Source: Sedimentibacter sp. (GTDB taxonomy: Bacteria; Bacillota; Clostridia; Tissierellales; Sedimentibacteraceae). Taken from it: a stretch of DNA of 64,000 nt. The stretch spans positions 1 to 64,000 of the forward strand of contig JAHDLA010000023.1 of NCBI GenBank assembly GCA_018436705.1, given 5' to 3'. A program made the position numbers and the translations under genes. The notes beneath the pieces are model-generated. The model did not search any database. It was not told where the DNA came from and worked only from the letters and a program-made list of their open reading frames with translations. Positions 28,173-37,640 of this stretch are shown here, in pieces (position 1 is the first letter of the stretch; the number at the start of each line of letters is the position of its first letter).

Positions 28173-29006
28173 TTATATCTTAAATATTTCATGTAATACA
28201 TGGTAAACTCCTGAATCATTGTTATCGTGTGCCGTAATTATTTTAGCAGCTTTTTTTGACTCCTCCGTTCCGTTTAACATAGCGATTCCGATACCGGAAT
28301 TTTTCAAAAGCTCGATATCATTGTTGTCATCTCCTATTGATACTATTTCATCCGATCCAACATTGTGCTGTAAAGCATATTTTTTTAATGCACTCCACTT
28401 GCATCCATCAGGATGAAGGAACTCAAGCAGAGCCCTTTTTCCTATATTTCTATTGCATATTGTATTATAATTGCCTCTATTTGTTTTATTCAATTTATCG
28501 CTGAAGGCACAAAGCGTGTTATAATCATTAAAATAGCATACAGACAGAATATTATTTATTTCAGACGGATTAAATTTTTTAAGTTTAGCCCTTTCATAAC
28601 CCTTCTTAATATATCCTCTGTATACTTCCTCAAAATTTTCATTTTCATATATAAGGTCATATCCGTTGAAGTACTCATCAACATGCAGCACAGGATTCAA
28701 ATTATATTTTAGTCCTTCGCGGTAGATTTTTTCGAACTCAAGAGGATTTAAATAATTACATTCAATAAGTTCGTCATTCTGTAATTTCCTTATAATTGCT
28801 CCGTTATTTGCGAGAATAACAGGCTCTACATTTCCTATATCTCTAACTAGAGCCTTTGCCATATAATAATTTCTGCCAGTGGCAATAACTATTTTTATTC
28901 CTCTATCATGAAGATCATTCAATATTTTTATATTATTTAAGCTTATGTGCTTATCATTGTTCAGCAAAGTTCCGTCCAAGTCAAGGACAACCATTTTATA
29001 TTTCAT
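28173..29006 (-). CDS. Cof-type HAD-IIB phosphatase
   Basis: 277 residues. HAD motif I is DLDGTLL (Asp-9 and Asp-11), motif II lies in IVIATGR, and the C-terminal SIGDDNNDIELL gives motifs III/IV. The large C2 cap between motifs II and III is typical of Cof/YbiV-type sugar-phosphate phosphatases. The substrate is unknown. GGGTGAT before the ATG at 29006 favours this start over one four codons earlier. Confidence 0.88.
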   Translation of the reverse strand: MKYKMVVLDLDGTLLNNDKHISLNNIKILNDLHDRGIKIVIATGRNYYMAKALVRDIGNVEPVILANNGAIIRKLQNDELIECNYLNPLEFEKIYREGLKYNLNPVLHVDEYFNGYDLIYENENFEEVYRGYIKKGYERAKLKKFNPSEINNILSVCYFNDYNTLCAFSDKLNKTNRGNYNTICNRNIGKRALLEFLHPDGCKWSALKKYALQHNVGSDEIVSIGDDNNDIELLKNSGIGIAMLNGTEESKKAAKIITAHDNNDSGVYHVLHEIFKI

Positions 29007-29180
29007 ATAATCACCCATATTAATTATACACCGAATTCATGAAATTGTATATATAAAAGAACGAATGAGCAGCTTGCCGTAAGTAAAATTATTTACTCAC
29101 CAAATGTATTTGCCCTTAATCTTATCTCCCAGATTCCAAAGCTTCTAAAAATATTTATTGTTTCTTAAATCACTTTTTCC

Positions 29181-29216
29181 CACAAAAAAAATACGGCAGA
29201 AGCTCTGCCGTATTTT
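29181..29216 (-). terminator. Terminator of the opp operon
   Basis: On the minus strand an 11-bp stem (AATACGGCAGA / TCTGCCGTATT) with a 3-base loop is followed by TTTTTTTTGTG, just after oppA. Confidence 0.9.
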
Positions 29217-29228
29217 CGAAATTTTTTC

Positions 29229-30974
29229 TTATTTTATAATCTCAGCGTGTCTGAAATCCCATTTATTAGTCATTGTAAGCTCAACACCTTCAACTACAGA
29301 TTCATCAACTATGTTTGTAAATGTATAGTAGTAAATAGGTGCTATAACGTGATTGTTCATAAGAACATCTTCAGCTTTCTTCAACTGCTCATCTCTGTCT
29401 TTTCCGCTTGCAAGCATTGAAGCATTGATTGCATTGTCGAATTCTTCTTGCTCTGGGTTCAGCATTTTATCATTAGGTGCCAAAGTAGGCTCTTCTCTGT
29501 ATCTCCACTGAGGATCATTATTTCCTGATTTACTTGCGAATAAATCAAGCATAGTCATTGGATCACCGTAGTCACCCAACCAGCCGCCTCTGGCCATCAT
29601 GTAGTTTCCAGCTCTTCTTTCTTCCTGGAATACAGCCCAGTCTTGGTTAAGAAGTGTAACATCTACGCCAAGGTTTTGTTTCCACATACCCTGTAATGCT
29701 TCAGCTATTTTCTTGTTATTTTCGTTTGTATTGTAAAGGAATGTTACTTCAGGTAATCCTTCTCCGTCAGGATATCCTGCTTCTGCTAACAATGCTTTAG
29801 CTTCTTCCGGCAATGCTTGGCTAGGGTCTATACCATACTCAGCTGCTGGAAGTCCATTTTCGTCCAACGGTCTGATATCAGTTCCGTCAGAATACTGCAT
29901 ACCAGATGGAATAAATCCTGTTGCTGGCACTTGACCACCCTTTGTAACCTGTTCAACAAACGCTTTTCTGTCAATAGCAAGTGAGAATGCTTTTCTTACT
30001 CTTACATCCTTGAACAGTTCGTCGTCATTGTTGAAGTTTACATAATATGTTCCAATGTGAGGAGTAATTTTAAAGTTAGGATCTTCTTTTTGAAGTCTTG
30101 GAATCTGTTCTATAGTAATACTGTCAAGAACTTGGATATCTCCATTTTCATAACCGTTAAGAGCAGTAGTCCCTTCAACTATCATAAGGCCTTTAACTCC
30201 GGCAAGTTTAACGCTGTCTGCATCCCAGTACTGGTCATTCTTAACCATTGTTAAGTGAGAACCCGTCTGGTATTCTTCAAGCTTGAACGCTCCGTTTGAA
30301 ATACAAGTTTCAGGATTCTTTTCCCAGCCTTCACCGTTAGCTTCAATTATGTCCTGTCTAACAGGCATGTAAGTATAGAATGAAGTCAAGCTCAGGAAGT
30401 AGGATACAGGGAATTTCAGATTAACTTCTAAAGTTGTTTCGTCAAGAGCCTTAACTCCCACTTCGTCTATTGTACCTGTTCCGTTAAAAAATTCTTCTCC
30501 TCCAACTAAGTAGCTAGTTACAAGGAAAGAATATTCTGATGCTACTGCAGGATCACATGCTCTTTTCCAAGCATATTCAAAATCCTTAGCTGTTAACGGT
30601 TGTCCGTCTGACCACTTAAGACCTTCTTTTAATTTGAATGTATAAGTTTTACCGTCGTTTGTAATTTCCCAACTATCTGCTGATGCGGCTTCAATGCCAT
30701 CTTTTGTTTCTCTTGTCAAACCTTCAAATAAGTTTTGAATTATGTGTCCGCCGTCTGCAGAACTGTTAAGCGTTGGGTCCCAAGTTTGTGAGTCAACTGC
30801 TATGTTCCAAACCAAATAATCGTCGTTACCTGCTGTTTGTTCAGCCGGCTGTTCTTCTGATGGTGTTTCCTCTGCTGGCTCATCTGTAGGTGCAGGTGCT
30901 TCCTGCTTAGCACAGCCAACTATAGAAAATACCATTGCTAGTACCACTATTAACGCCAGTACTCTCTTTAACAT
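29229..30974 (-). CDS. oppA: Oligopeptide ABC transporter substrate-binding lipoprotein
   Basis: 581 residues of the SBP_bac_5 family. A lipoprotein signal ends at a lipobox cysteine near residue 21 (SIVGC), followed by an acidic Pro/Glu linker. Family segments include AKDFEYAWKR and FIPSGMQYSDG. OppA binds extracellular peptides and passes them to OppBCDF. It is the last gene, after oppF, with its own promoter. GGAGGG before the ATG at 30974 rules out the 16-codon upstream extension. Confidence 0.92.
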   Translation of the reverse strand: MLKRVLALIVVLAMVFSIVGCAKQEAPAPTDEPAEETPSEEQPAEQTAGNDDYLVWNIAVDSQTWDPTLNSSADGGHIIQNLFEGLTRETKDGIEAASADSWEITNDGKTYTFKLKEGLKWSDGQPLTAKDFEYAWKRACDPAVASEYSFLVTSYLVGGEEFFNGTGTIDEVGVKALDETTLEVNLKFPVSYFLSLTSFYTYMPVRQDIIEANGEGWEKNPETCISNGAFKLEEYQTGSHLTMVKNDQYWDADSVKLAGVKGLMIVEGTTALNGYENGDIQVLDSITIEQIPRLQKEDPNFKITPHIGTYYVNFNNDDELFKDVRVRKAFSLAIDRKAFVEQVTKGGQVPATGFIPSGMQYSDGTDIRPLDENGLPAAEYGIDPSQALPEEAKALLAEAGYPDGEGLPEVTFLYNTNENNKKIAEALQGMWKQNLGVDVTLLNQDWAVFQEERRAGNYMMARGGWLGDYGDPMTMLDLFASKSGNNDPQWRYREEPTLAPNDKMLNPEQEEFDNAINASMLASGKDRDEQLKKAEDVLMNNHVIAPIYYYTFTNIVDESVVEGVELTMTNKWDFRHAEIIK

Positions 30975-31026
30975 AAAATCCCTCCAAATATCTATGTATT
31001 TACAGCCATTTTTTGACTGCATTTAT

Positions 31027-31055
31027 ATTATCACCCTTTTTATGCAATATGTCAA
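31027..31055 (-). promoter_or_regulatory. Separate promoter for oppA
   Basis: The minus strand reads TTGACA, a 17-base spacer, then GATAAT, about 50 bases before the oppA start and inside the oppF-oppA gap. It would raise the binding protein above the membrane subunits, which is the usual need. Confidence 0.75.
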
Positions 31056-31083
31056 GAGTTATACTTTTAACACATTGCATAAA
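31039..31083. repeat. Inverted repeat spanning the oppA promoter
   Basis: TTTATGCAAT (31039-31048) and ATTGCATAAA (31074-31083) are a perfect 10-bp inverted repeat with 25 bases between. The left arm lies in the spacer of the oppA promoter and the right arm upstream of its -35. It could be an operator or a weak terminator stem after oppF. Confidence 0.5.
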
Positions 31084-31097
31084 GGATGAAAACATCA

Positions 31098-32081
31098 TTA
31101 TTTATTTACCAAATGACATGCTACAAAGTGTTCTTTTTCGACTTCTTTCAGTTCAGGCGACACCTCTTTGCATATATCTGTTGCATACCTGCATCTTGTC
31201 CTGAATTTACAGCCTGAAGGCGGATTTACAGGACTCGGAACGTCTCCCTCGAGAACGATTCTTTTTGATGCTTCCGCTATGTCCGGATCAGGTATAGGAA
31301 TTGAAGACAGCAGAGCCTGAGTATACGGATGAACCGGGTTTGCATATAGTTCACTGCTGTTTGCAACCTCCACAAGGCTTCCGAGATACATAACCCCTAC
31401 CCTGTCTGATATATGTTTAACCATAGACAAATCATGAGCAATAAACAGGTATGTCAATTCTCTTTCTTCCTGCAGATCTTCAAGCATATTTACAACCTGT
31501 GCCTGAATGGAAACGTCAAGAGCCGAAATCGGCTCATCACATATTATGAATTCAGGATCAACGGCCAATGATCTGGCAATACCTATACGCTGTCTCTGTC
31601 CTCCGGAGAATTCATGAGGATAACGTGCAGCATGATCCTTATTCAACCCTACTGTGTCAAGCAACTCATAAATTTTTTCCTGACGCTCTTTTCCGGAAGC
31701 CAGGTGATGTATATCCATGGGCTCTCCGATTATATCGGAAACAGTCATTCTGGCATTCAATGAAGCATACGGGTCTTGGAAAATCATCTGCATTTTTTTC
31801 CTGTACGGCATTAGCTGCTCTCTGTTCAGTTTTGCAATATTCTTTCCGTTATACAGTATTTCTCCGGCTGTAGGCTCGTAAAGTCTCAAAATCGTACGAC
31901 CCGTTGTGGATTTGCCGCATCCGGATTCACCAACCAACCCAAGAGTCTCGCCTTTTTTTATATAAAACGATACATCATCAACTGCTTTCGTTATTTCCAG
32001 ATTTTTTTGTATAAAACCTTTATTTTTTATAAAATATTTTTTCAAGTTTTTAACTTCAATCAATATTTCCTTATTTTCCAA
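31098..32081 (-). CDS. oppF: Oligopeptide ABC transporter ATPase OppF
   Basis: 327 residues. Walker A GESGCGKST (near 54), signature FSGGQRQRIGIA, Walker B FIICDEPISALD, and the C-terminal oligopeptide-transporter extension with CKFRTRCRYA cysteines. It energises import together with OppD. Overlaps the oppD end by 11 bases. Confidence 0.95.
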   Translation of the reverse strand: MENKEILIEVKNLKKYFIKNKGFIQKNLEITKAVDDVSFYIKKGETLGLVGESGCGKSTTGRTILRLYEPTAGEILYNGKNIAKLNREQLMPYRKKMQMIFQDPYASLNARMTVSDIIGEPMDIHHLASGKERQEKIYELLDTVGLNKDHAARYPHEFSGGQRQRIGIARSLAVDPEFIICDEPISALDVSIQAQVVNMLEDLQEERELTYLFIAHDLSMVKHISDRVGVMYLGSLVEVANSSELYANPVHPYTQALLSSIPIPDPDIAEASKRIVLEGDVPSPVNPPSGCKFRTRCRYATDICKEVSPELKEVEKEHFVACHLVNK

Positions 32082-33102
32082 TTCTTACTCCCCCCTTCAG
32101 TTGTTCATACTCTTCATTTCTGGGAGCTTCAGGGTGGAGTAACCAGCACATTGATTCGTGCTGCCCATCTGCTGTCTTAAAATACGGAGGCTGCTCCTGA
32201 TTGCATATGCGCATTGCATACTCACATCTTGCATAGAACGGACATCCTGTAGGAGGATGCAGCAAATCGGGAGGAGTACCTGCTATTGGAATAAGCCTTT
32301 GTTTTTCATCGGAAGCTACTTTTGGTATCGATTTTAACAATCCCATAGTATACGGGTGCCTTGGCTCGTAATATATGTTTCTTATGGATCCCTTTTCCAT
32401 TATGAGGCCTCCATACATAACAACTACTCTTGAACATACATCAGCCACAACTCCAAGGTCATGAGTTATAAGCATGGTCGATGTGTCAAGCTTGGAATTC
32501 AATGTTTTCATTAAATCCAATATCTGTGCTTGAATCGTAACGTCAAGAGCCGTAGTCGGCTCATCTGCGATCAGCAATTCAGGTTCGCACGACAGCGCTA
32601 TAGCTATCATAGCCCTTTGCCTCATACCTCCCGAAAATTCATGAGGGTAGTTCTTTATTCTCTTTTCGGGGTCCGGTATATTAACAAGCTTCAGCATTTC
32701 TAAAGCTTTTTCATTTGCATCCTTTTTCGATAATTTCTGATGTTTAATAATTGCTTCGGTAATTTGATCTCCTATTGTATAAACAGGATTCAATGATGTC
32801 ATAGGATCTTGAAATATCATTGCAATTTCATTCCCTCTGATGTTCATCATTTCTCTGTTTGATTTTTTTACTATATCAGCTCCATTGAACAGTATTTCTC
32901 CGCCTACAATTTTACCTGGATACAGCAAAAGTTTCATAATAGATAAAGAAGTAACGCTTTTACCGCTTCCTGACTCACCTACTATACCTAAGGATTCTCC
33001 TTTTTCAACATCAAAGCTTATGCCTCTTATAGCCTTTACTTCGCCTAAGTGAGTGAAAAATGATGTCCTTAAGTCTTTAACTTCTAATAATTTTTCTGAC
33101 AT
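32071..33102 (-). CDS. oppD: Oligopeptide ABC transporter ATPase OppD
   Basis: 343 residues. Walker A GESGSGKSV (near 41), signature FSGGMRQRAMIA, Walker B LLIADEPTTALD and a C-terminal CPFYARCEYA cysteine region typical of OppD/DppD, where many members carry an Fe-S cluster. Partner of OppF; follows oppC by 15 bases. Confidence 0.95.
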   Translation of the reverse strand: MSEKLLEVKDLRTSFFTHLGEVKAIRGISFDVEKGESLGIVGESGSGKSVTSLSIMKLLLYPGKIVGGEILFNGADIVKKSNREMMNIRGNEIAMIFQDPMTSLNPVYTIGDQITEAIIKHQKLSKKDANEKALEMLKLVNIPDPEKRIKNYPHEFSGGMRQRAMIAIALSCEPELLIADEPTTALDVTIQAQILDLMKTLNSKLDTSTMLITHDLGVVADVCSRVVVMYGGLIMEKGSIRNIYYEPRHPYTMGLLKSIPKVASDEKQRLIPIAGTPPDLLHPPTGCPFYARCEYAMRICNQEQPPYFKTADGQHESMCWLLHPEAPRNEEYEQLKGGVRIGK

Positions 33103-33117
33103 TTTTTACACCTCACT

Positions 33118-34380
33118 TTACTTTCTTTGTTTTGGGTCAAGAGCATCTCTTAAACCATCGCTAAATAAATTAAACGCCAATATTGTTATTGATATTGCAA
33201 AAGCTGGCAAGAACAATTGGTACGGATACGTCATGTATGTCAGTAATGCATCATTACACAGTGAACCCCAAGATGCCTGCGGAGCTGAAACCCCTAACCC
33301 TACGAAACTTAAAAATGCTTCAGTAAATATGGCATTCGGTATCTGCATGGTTACAGAAACCATTATCGGTCCCATCATGTTAGGAATCAAATGCCTTAAC
33401 ATTATTCTATTTGTTGTTGCGCCCAAAGACTGTGCTGCTAATACAAATTCCTGTTCCTTAAGTCCAAGAACCTGTCCTCTTACAAGTCTCGCCATACTGA
33501 GCCAGTAGGTTATACTCAACGCCACAATTATAGGCATCATACCACTTCCCATTACAACCATCAGGAGTATAACATACAAAAGCGTAGGTATGGAGTTTAT
33601 TACGTCAACGATACGCATCATTAGATTGTCTGTTCTTCCTCCGATATATCCTGATATACCTCCGTACAGAACCCCTATGATGAAGTTAACAAATGCTGCA
33701 ACAAAACCTACTATAAATGATATCCTGCCTCCGTGGAGTATTCTTATAAACATATCTCTTCCAAGATTGTCTGTGCCGAATATATAAGTCTTGTTATGAA
33801 CCGTATCAACAGGTTTAATTTCTGTGCCTTCAACGGTAACCTCAACTTTTTTTGCATTATCTAGCTTAAACTTCGCTTCGGTCAAGTCTATTGTCGGATC
33901 TTTCCTTGCTTTCTTTTCCAAGCTGTTATATTCAACCTTGGCATTAAAGTACGGGCTGTAATCAACAATTACCTGTTTACCATTAAAATCATATATATAT
34001 CTTTTATTCTGCATGTCATCCTTAACAAGCGGATGCTTCTGAAGAAGTTCTCCACCCTTTGTAATATCCAATAGATAATATTCCCCGTTCATATAGAAAT
34101 AGTTTCCGTCCACTTCATATATATCAAGCATAATACCTATATTTGCAAAGTCCAAAACCTGATCTTCATAAGTTATAGGATAAAACATAGGCACAAAAAC
34201 ACATGCCAGAATCATAATAGCAACAACAACCAGTGAAATCATTGCAACTTTGTTTTGTTTTAATCTTCTTGCAGCATCCTGCCAAAATGTAAGGCTTTGT
34301 CTGGCTACTTTCTCCGCATCCTTTTCTGATTTCTCCAAAGGAGTCCACATATCAGGAGACATTTTAAAATTATTTTCCAT
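33118..34380 (-). CDS. oppC: Oligopeptide permease OppC with large extracellular insert
   Basis: 420 residues, about 100 longer than typical OppC. The first membrane helix is near 40-60 and the permease core, with HGGRISFIVGFVAAF and the EAA-loop-like AAQSLGATTNRIM, lies after about 200. Between them, about 65-190 is a hydrophilic, Tyr/Lys-rich insert on the outer face. The core predicts a normal permease; the insert may contact OppA or peptide. Lies between oppB and oppD. Confidence 0.9.
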   Translation of the reverse strand: MENNFKMSPDMWTPLEKSEKDAEKVARQSLTFWQDAARRLKQNKVAMISLVVVAIMILACVFVPMFYPITYEDQVLDFANIGIMLDIYEVDGNYFYMNGEYYLLDITKGGELLQKHPLVKDDMQNKRYIYDFNGKQVIVDYSPYFNAKVEYNSLEKKARKDPTIDLTEAKFKLDNAKKVEVTVEGTEIKPVDTVHNKTYIFGTDNLGRDMFIRILHGGRISFIVGFVAAFVNFIIGVLYGGISGYIGGRTDNLMMRIVDVINSIPTLLYVILLMVVMGSGMMPIIVALSITYWLSMARLVRGQVLGLKEQEFVLAAQSLGATTNRIMLRHLIPNMMGPIMVSVTMQIPNAIFTEAFLSFVGLGVSAPQASWGSLCNDALLTYMTYPYQLFLPAFAISITILAFNLFSDGLRDALDPKQRK

Positions 34381-34393
34381 TTATTAGTTCCTC

Positions 34394-35311
34394 CTAATCA
34401 TACTTAATACGCGGATCGATGAAAACATAAAGAATATCCACTATTAAAGTCGCAATTACTATAAATATACCAAAAAATACTGTAATACCCATAATTAAAG
34501 TATAGTCTCTGTTCATGATGCTTGTTGTAAACAGTGAACCTATACCAGCGATACCAAATACTTTTTCAACTACAAAAGATCCGGTAATAAGACCTGCTAT
34601 CATTGGCCCAAGATAGCTTACAACCGGAATAAGCGCATTTCTTAAAGCATGCTTTACAATTACAACGCCTTCGGGTAATCCTTTTGCCCTTGCAGTTCTT
34701 ATGTAGTCCTGCTGCAGAACATCAAGAACCGAAGTCCTTGTAAGTCTTGTTACATACGCAAGTGAAAACATACCTATACAAAGAACAGGCCCGATATAAT
34801 GTTTCCATGTACCGGCACCGAAGGAAGGCACCCAGCCCAACTTCCTGTTAAATATATAAATGAACATTGTAGCAAAAACGAAACTCGGTATAGTTGCTCC
34901 CAATGTTGAAATTACCATCATTATTCTGTCAGGAATTTTATTTTGTTTAAGTGCCGATATTATCCCGAAGGATATGCCCGCCACTATTATAAATAACGAT
35001 GACCATGCTCCGATTTTCAGTGAATATGGAAATCCGTCACCAATTATTTGATTTGTTGTCAAACCTATTTTCTTGAATGAGACACCGAAATCTCCGTGTA
35101 CATAATTTTTTAAATAAGTAAAATATTGCTCAATTATAGGTCTGTCCAACCCGTATTTTGCTTTGATTGCTGCTTCGACCTCCGGCTGCAAAGCCTTTCC
35201 TGATGAAAATGGGTCACCTGGAATGCTGTTCATTAAAATGAATGTCAAAGTCAAAATAAACCATATAGTAATAAACGCTGAAATAATCCTTTTTACTATA
35301 TATTTTACCAC
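34394..35311 (-). CDS. oppB: Oligopeptide permease OppB
   Basis: 305 residues with six membrane helices. It begins MVKYIVKRIIS, then FILMNSIPGDPF (a family hallmark), and has the EAA-type loop RTARAKGLPEGVVIVKHALRN in the second half. It forms the channel with OppC and is first in the oppBCDF-A operon. Confidence 0.95.
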   Translation of the reverse strand: MVKYIVKRIISAFITIWFILTLTFILMNSIPGDPFSSGKALQPEVEAAIKAKYGLDRPIIEQYFTYLKNYVHGDFGVSFKKIGLTTNQIIGDGFPYSLKIGAWSSLFIIVAGISFGIISALKQNKIPDRIMMVISTLGATIPSFVFATMFIYIFNRKLGWVPSFGAGTWKHYIGPVLCIGMFSLAYVTRLTRTSVLDVLQQDYIRTARAKGLPEGVVIVKHALRNALIPVVSYLGPMIAGLITGSFVVEKVFGIAGIGSLFTTSIMNRDYTLIMGITVFFGIFIVIATLIVDILYVFIDPRIKYD

Positions 35312-35346
35312 TTTTCTTTCTCCTCTCTTAGCTAAATGTGTAGATT

Positions 35347-35375
35347 ATTATAACATAGAAATTAATACATTTCAA
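35347..35375 (-). promoter_or_regulatory. Promoter of the opp operon
   Basis: The minus strand reads TTGAAA, a 17-base spacer, then TATAAT, about 35 bases before the oppB start. I see no T-box or other leader structure. The remaining stretch to 35608 is AT-rich and shows no gene. Confidence 0.7.
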
Positions 35376-35529
35376 TATATTTATTTTTATACCAGTAACG
35401 TTTATTTATGTACGAAATCGTTTTTTTCAATAATGTTAACGAATTCATTTTACTGGTATTTTCAGTTAATCGCATATAGTAAAAATCGAATTTAATGAAT
35501 TTATATTCAAATTCAATCCTAAAAAGTCG

Positions 35530-35594
35530 AAAAACAAGCATTCTCTGTACACTCAAAATAATATTTTTGTATTCAATATAAAGACAATGCTTGC
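35530..35594 (-). terminator. Possible long-loop terminator of pepD
   Basis: On the minus strand CAAGCATT and AATGCTTG pair across a 44-base loop and are followed by TTTTTC. The loop is unusually long, so this is a weak call. Confidence 0.3.
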
Positions 35595-35608
35595 TTATGT
35601 AAAACAGT

Positions 35609-37048
35609 TTATTTAATTTTTTCTAGAATTTTTAAAATCAAATTATAGACGTTCTCTGTAGACTTAACACTTACATGTTCATTGGGAGAATGCGCATCAT
35701 ATGCATCGGGGCCCATTGATATTGCATCCAAATTATGTATTTTCTCCATTAGCAGACCACACTCGAGACCTGCATGAATAGCTTCCACAACAGGCTCTTT
35801 CCCAAAAATATCGCGATAGGTTTCTGTACAAATGTCCCTTATTTTAGATTCCTTGGCATATTCCCATCCCGGATAACACCCTCCAATCACGCATTCAATA
35901 TCTAAAGCATCTCCAATCTGCTTCATTACATATTCCACGTTATTTGTTATTATTGATTTTACTGAACTTCTTACCTGATTGTTCAATGTTATAAATTTAT
36001 CGTCCTGCGTTATAACTCCAAGGTTATTTGAGCTTATTACCAAATCTATTACAGTGCTTTTGGACAAAACGCCGCTAGGTATTAAATTGATGGCGCTTAC
36101 AACTTTTTTAAATATATCTTTTTCTAAAGGGTGTTCTTCTGAATCAATTTTTTCCAATAGAATATCTATTAGCTTATCAGTAAATGAATATTCGTTTTTT
36201 AAGATTTCATTCCAATAATTTACTCTTTTTTGTACTTGCTCAATGTATTTTGTAGCAATAAAAGCATGCGACTCTCTAGGTATGGCGTTCCCCTTTGAAC
36301 CTCCGTTTATGCTTATTAAATCAACGCTATCATATAAATCATAGAGAATCCTTCCCAGGATTTTATTGGCATTTCCTCTTTCTTTATCAATATCCGAACC
36401 CGAATGCCCCCCTTGAAGTCCTTTAACGATCAGTTTATATGCCTGCATTTTAGTTTTCTGTCGTACGACAGGTATTTTGAAATCTACTCCACATCCGCCC
36501 GCACATCCGCAGGTAAAAACGCCTTCTTCCTCGCTGTCAAGATTTAACAGATACTTGCTCTTAAACATACTGGCATCTACATTTTCCGCACCGCTCATCC
36601 CTTTTTCTTCGTCAACAGTTATCAAAACTTCCAATGCCGGATGCTTAATATCTTCCGAATCAAGTATAGACAGCGCATATGCAACAGCAATTCCGTTATC
36701 TGCCCCCAAAGTTGTTTCCGTGCCGTAAATATTTCCATCAATAACCCTCAATTTAATAGGATCTTTTTCAAAGTCATGTTCAATGTCTTCATTTTTTTCA
36801 CAAACCATATCCATATGTCCCTGAAGCATAACAGCAGGTGCATTTTCATACCCATTTGTAGCAGGCTTTCTAATTATGATATTTAAATAATCATCCTGAA
36901 CAACGTCCCAGTTCTTAGACTTTGCCAAGTTGTACAAGTAGTCCGAAATTTGTTTTTCATTTCCGGATTCTCTTGGAATTTTCGATATTTCCTCAAAATA
37001 ATAAAATACCTTTTCTGGCTTTAATCCATCTAGTACTCTTTTCATCAT
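35609..37048 (-). CDS. pepD: Aminoacyl-histidine dipeptidase (M20 family)
   Basis: 479 residues, full-length PepD. Zinc ligands appear in GHMDMVCEK (near 80), LGADNGIA, VDEEKGMSGAE (near 150) and, near the C-terminus, AIHAGLECG. It cleaves Xaa-His and related dipeptides in the cytoplasm. Its place next to the opp operon fits hydrolysis of imported peptides. GGAGGAG site. Confidence 0.92.
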   Translation of the reverse strand: MMKRVLDGLKPEKVFYYFEEISKIPRESGNEKQISDYLYNLAKSKNWDVVQDDYLNIIIRKPATNGYENAPAVMLQGHMDMVCEKNEDIEHDFEKDPIKLRVIDGNIYGTETTLGADNGIAVAYALSILDSEDIKHPALEVLITVDEEKGMSGAENVDASMFKSKYLLNLDSEEEGVFTCGCAGGCGVDFKIPVVRQKTKMQAYKLIVKGLQGGHSGSDIDKERGNANKILGRILYDLYDSVDLISINGGSKGNAIPRESHAFIATKYIEQVQKRVNYWNEILKNEYSFTDKLIDILLEKIDSEEHPLEKDIFKKVVSAINLIPSGVLSKSTVIDLVISSNNLGVITQDDKFITLNNQVRSSVKSIITNNVEYVMKQIGDALDIECVIGGCYPGWEYAKESKIRDICTETYRDIFGKEPVVEAIHAGLECGLLMEKIHNLDAISMGPDAYDAHSPNEHVSVKSTENVYNLILKILEKIK

Positions 37049-37108
37049 ACTCCTCCATTTTAATTTATAATGAGCATCTAACCGCTAATAAAACGTTCAA
37101 TTTTAGAT

Positions 37109-37630
37109 TCATTCAACTTTGCCCATTCTGGTAAAAGGGAAAAATCTAAATTTAACATCTCCTATTATTTTGCTTCCGTCTATATATGGATTTTCCCAAT
37201 AACGGGCATCATATGAAATAGGTCTGTTATCTCCAAAAAACAAGTAAGAATTTTCCGGAACTTTAAATACTTTTTCTTCACCTTCAGTTTTAGTAACGTA
37301 AGGTTCATCTAATTTTTCCCCGTTGATAAACACACTACCGTCTTCCTTAACCTCAACTGTTTCCCCTGGGAGCCCTATCAATCTTTTAACCAATCTTTTT
37401 TCGTCAAGCTCATCTGATTTAAACACTAATATATCTCCGCGCTCTGCATCCTCTATATCAAATAATTCATTAACATAAAGTCTGTCTCCAGGCATAATTG
37501 TACTTTCCATAGAGCCTGTCGGCACAGTTACCAATATAAATACAAATTTGTTCAAAAATATAACTATTACCAGAGCTATTGCAACAGGTACAACCCACTC
37601 TTTAATAAAATACTTCATTCTCTCATCCAT
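37109..37630 (-). CDS. lepB: Type I signal peptidase
   Basis: 173 residues, the short Gram-positive SipS-like form. One N-terminal membrane helix (about 12-34), catalytic Ser-40 in PTGSMEST and general-base Lys-82 in RLVKRLIGLPGE, then FFGDNRPISYDAR. It removes signal peptides at the outer face of the membrane. It follows the membrane dipeptidase by 10 bases, probably in one unit. Confidence 0.95.
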   Translation of the reverse strand: MDERMKYFIKEWVVPVAIALVIVIFLNKFVFILVTVPTGSMESTIMPGDRLYVNELFDIEDAERGDILVFKSDELDEKRLVKRLIGLPGETVEVKEDGSVFINGEKLDEPYVTKTEGEEKVFKVPENSYLFFGDNRPISYDARYWENPYIDGSKIIGDVKFRFFPFTRMGKVE

Positions 37631-37640
37631 TCCTTTTCAA

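Noticed and set aside
35362..35556. 64-codon minus-strand frame upstream of the opp operon
   Set aside because: It overlaps the opp promoter and has no ribosome binding site or recognisable sequence.
35312..35608. T-box leader in front of oppB
   Set aside because: No specifier stem, no GGUGG-type T-box sequence and no terminator/antiterminator pair are visible.
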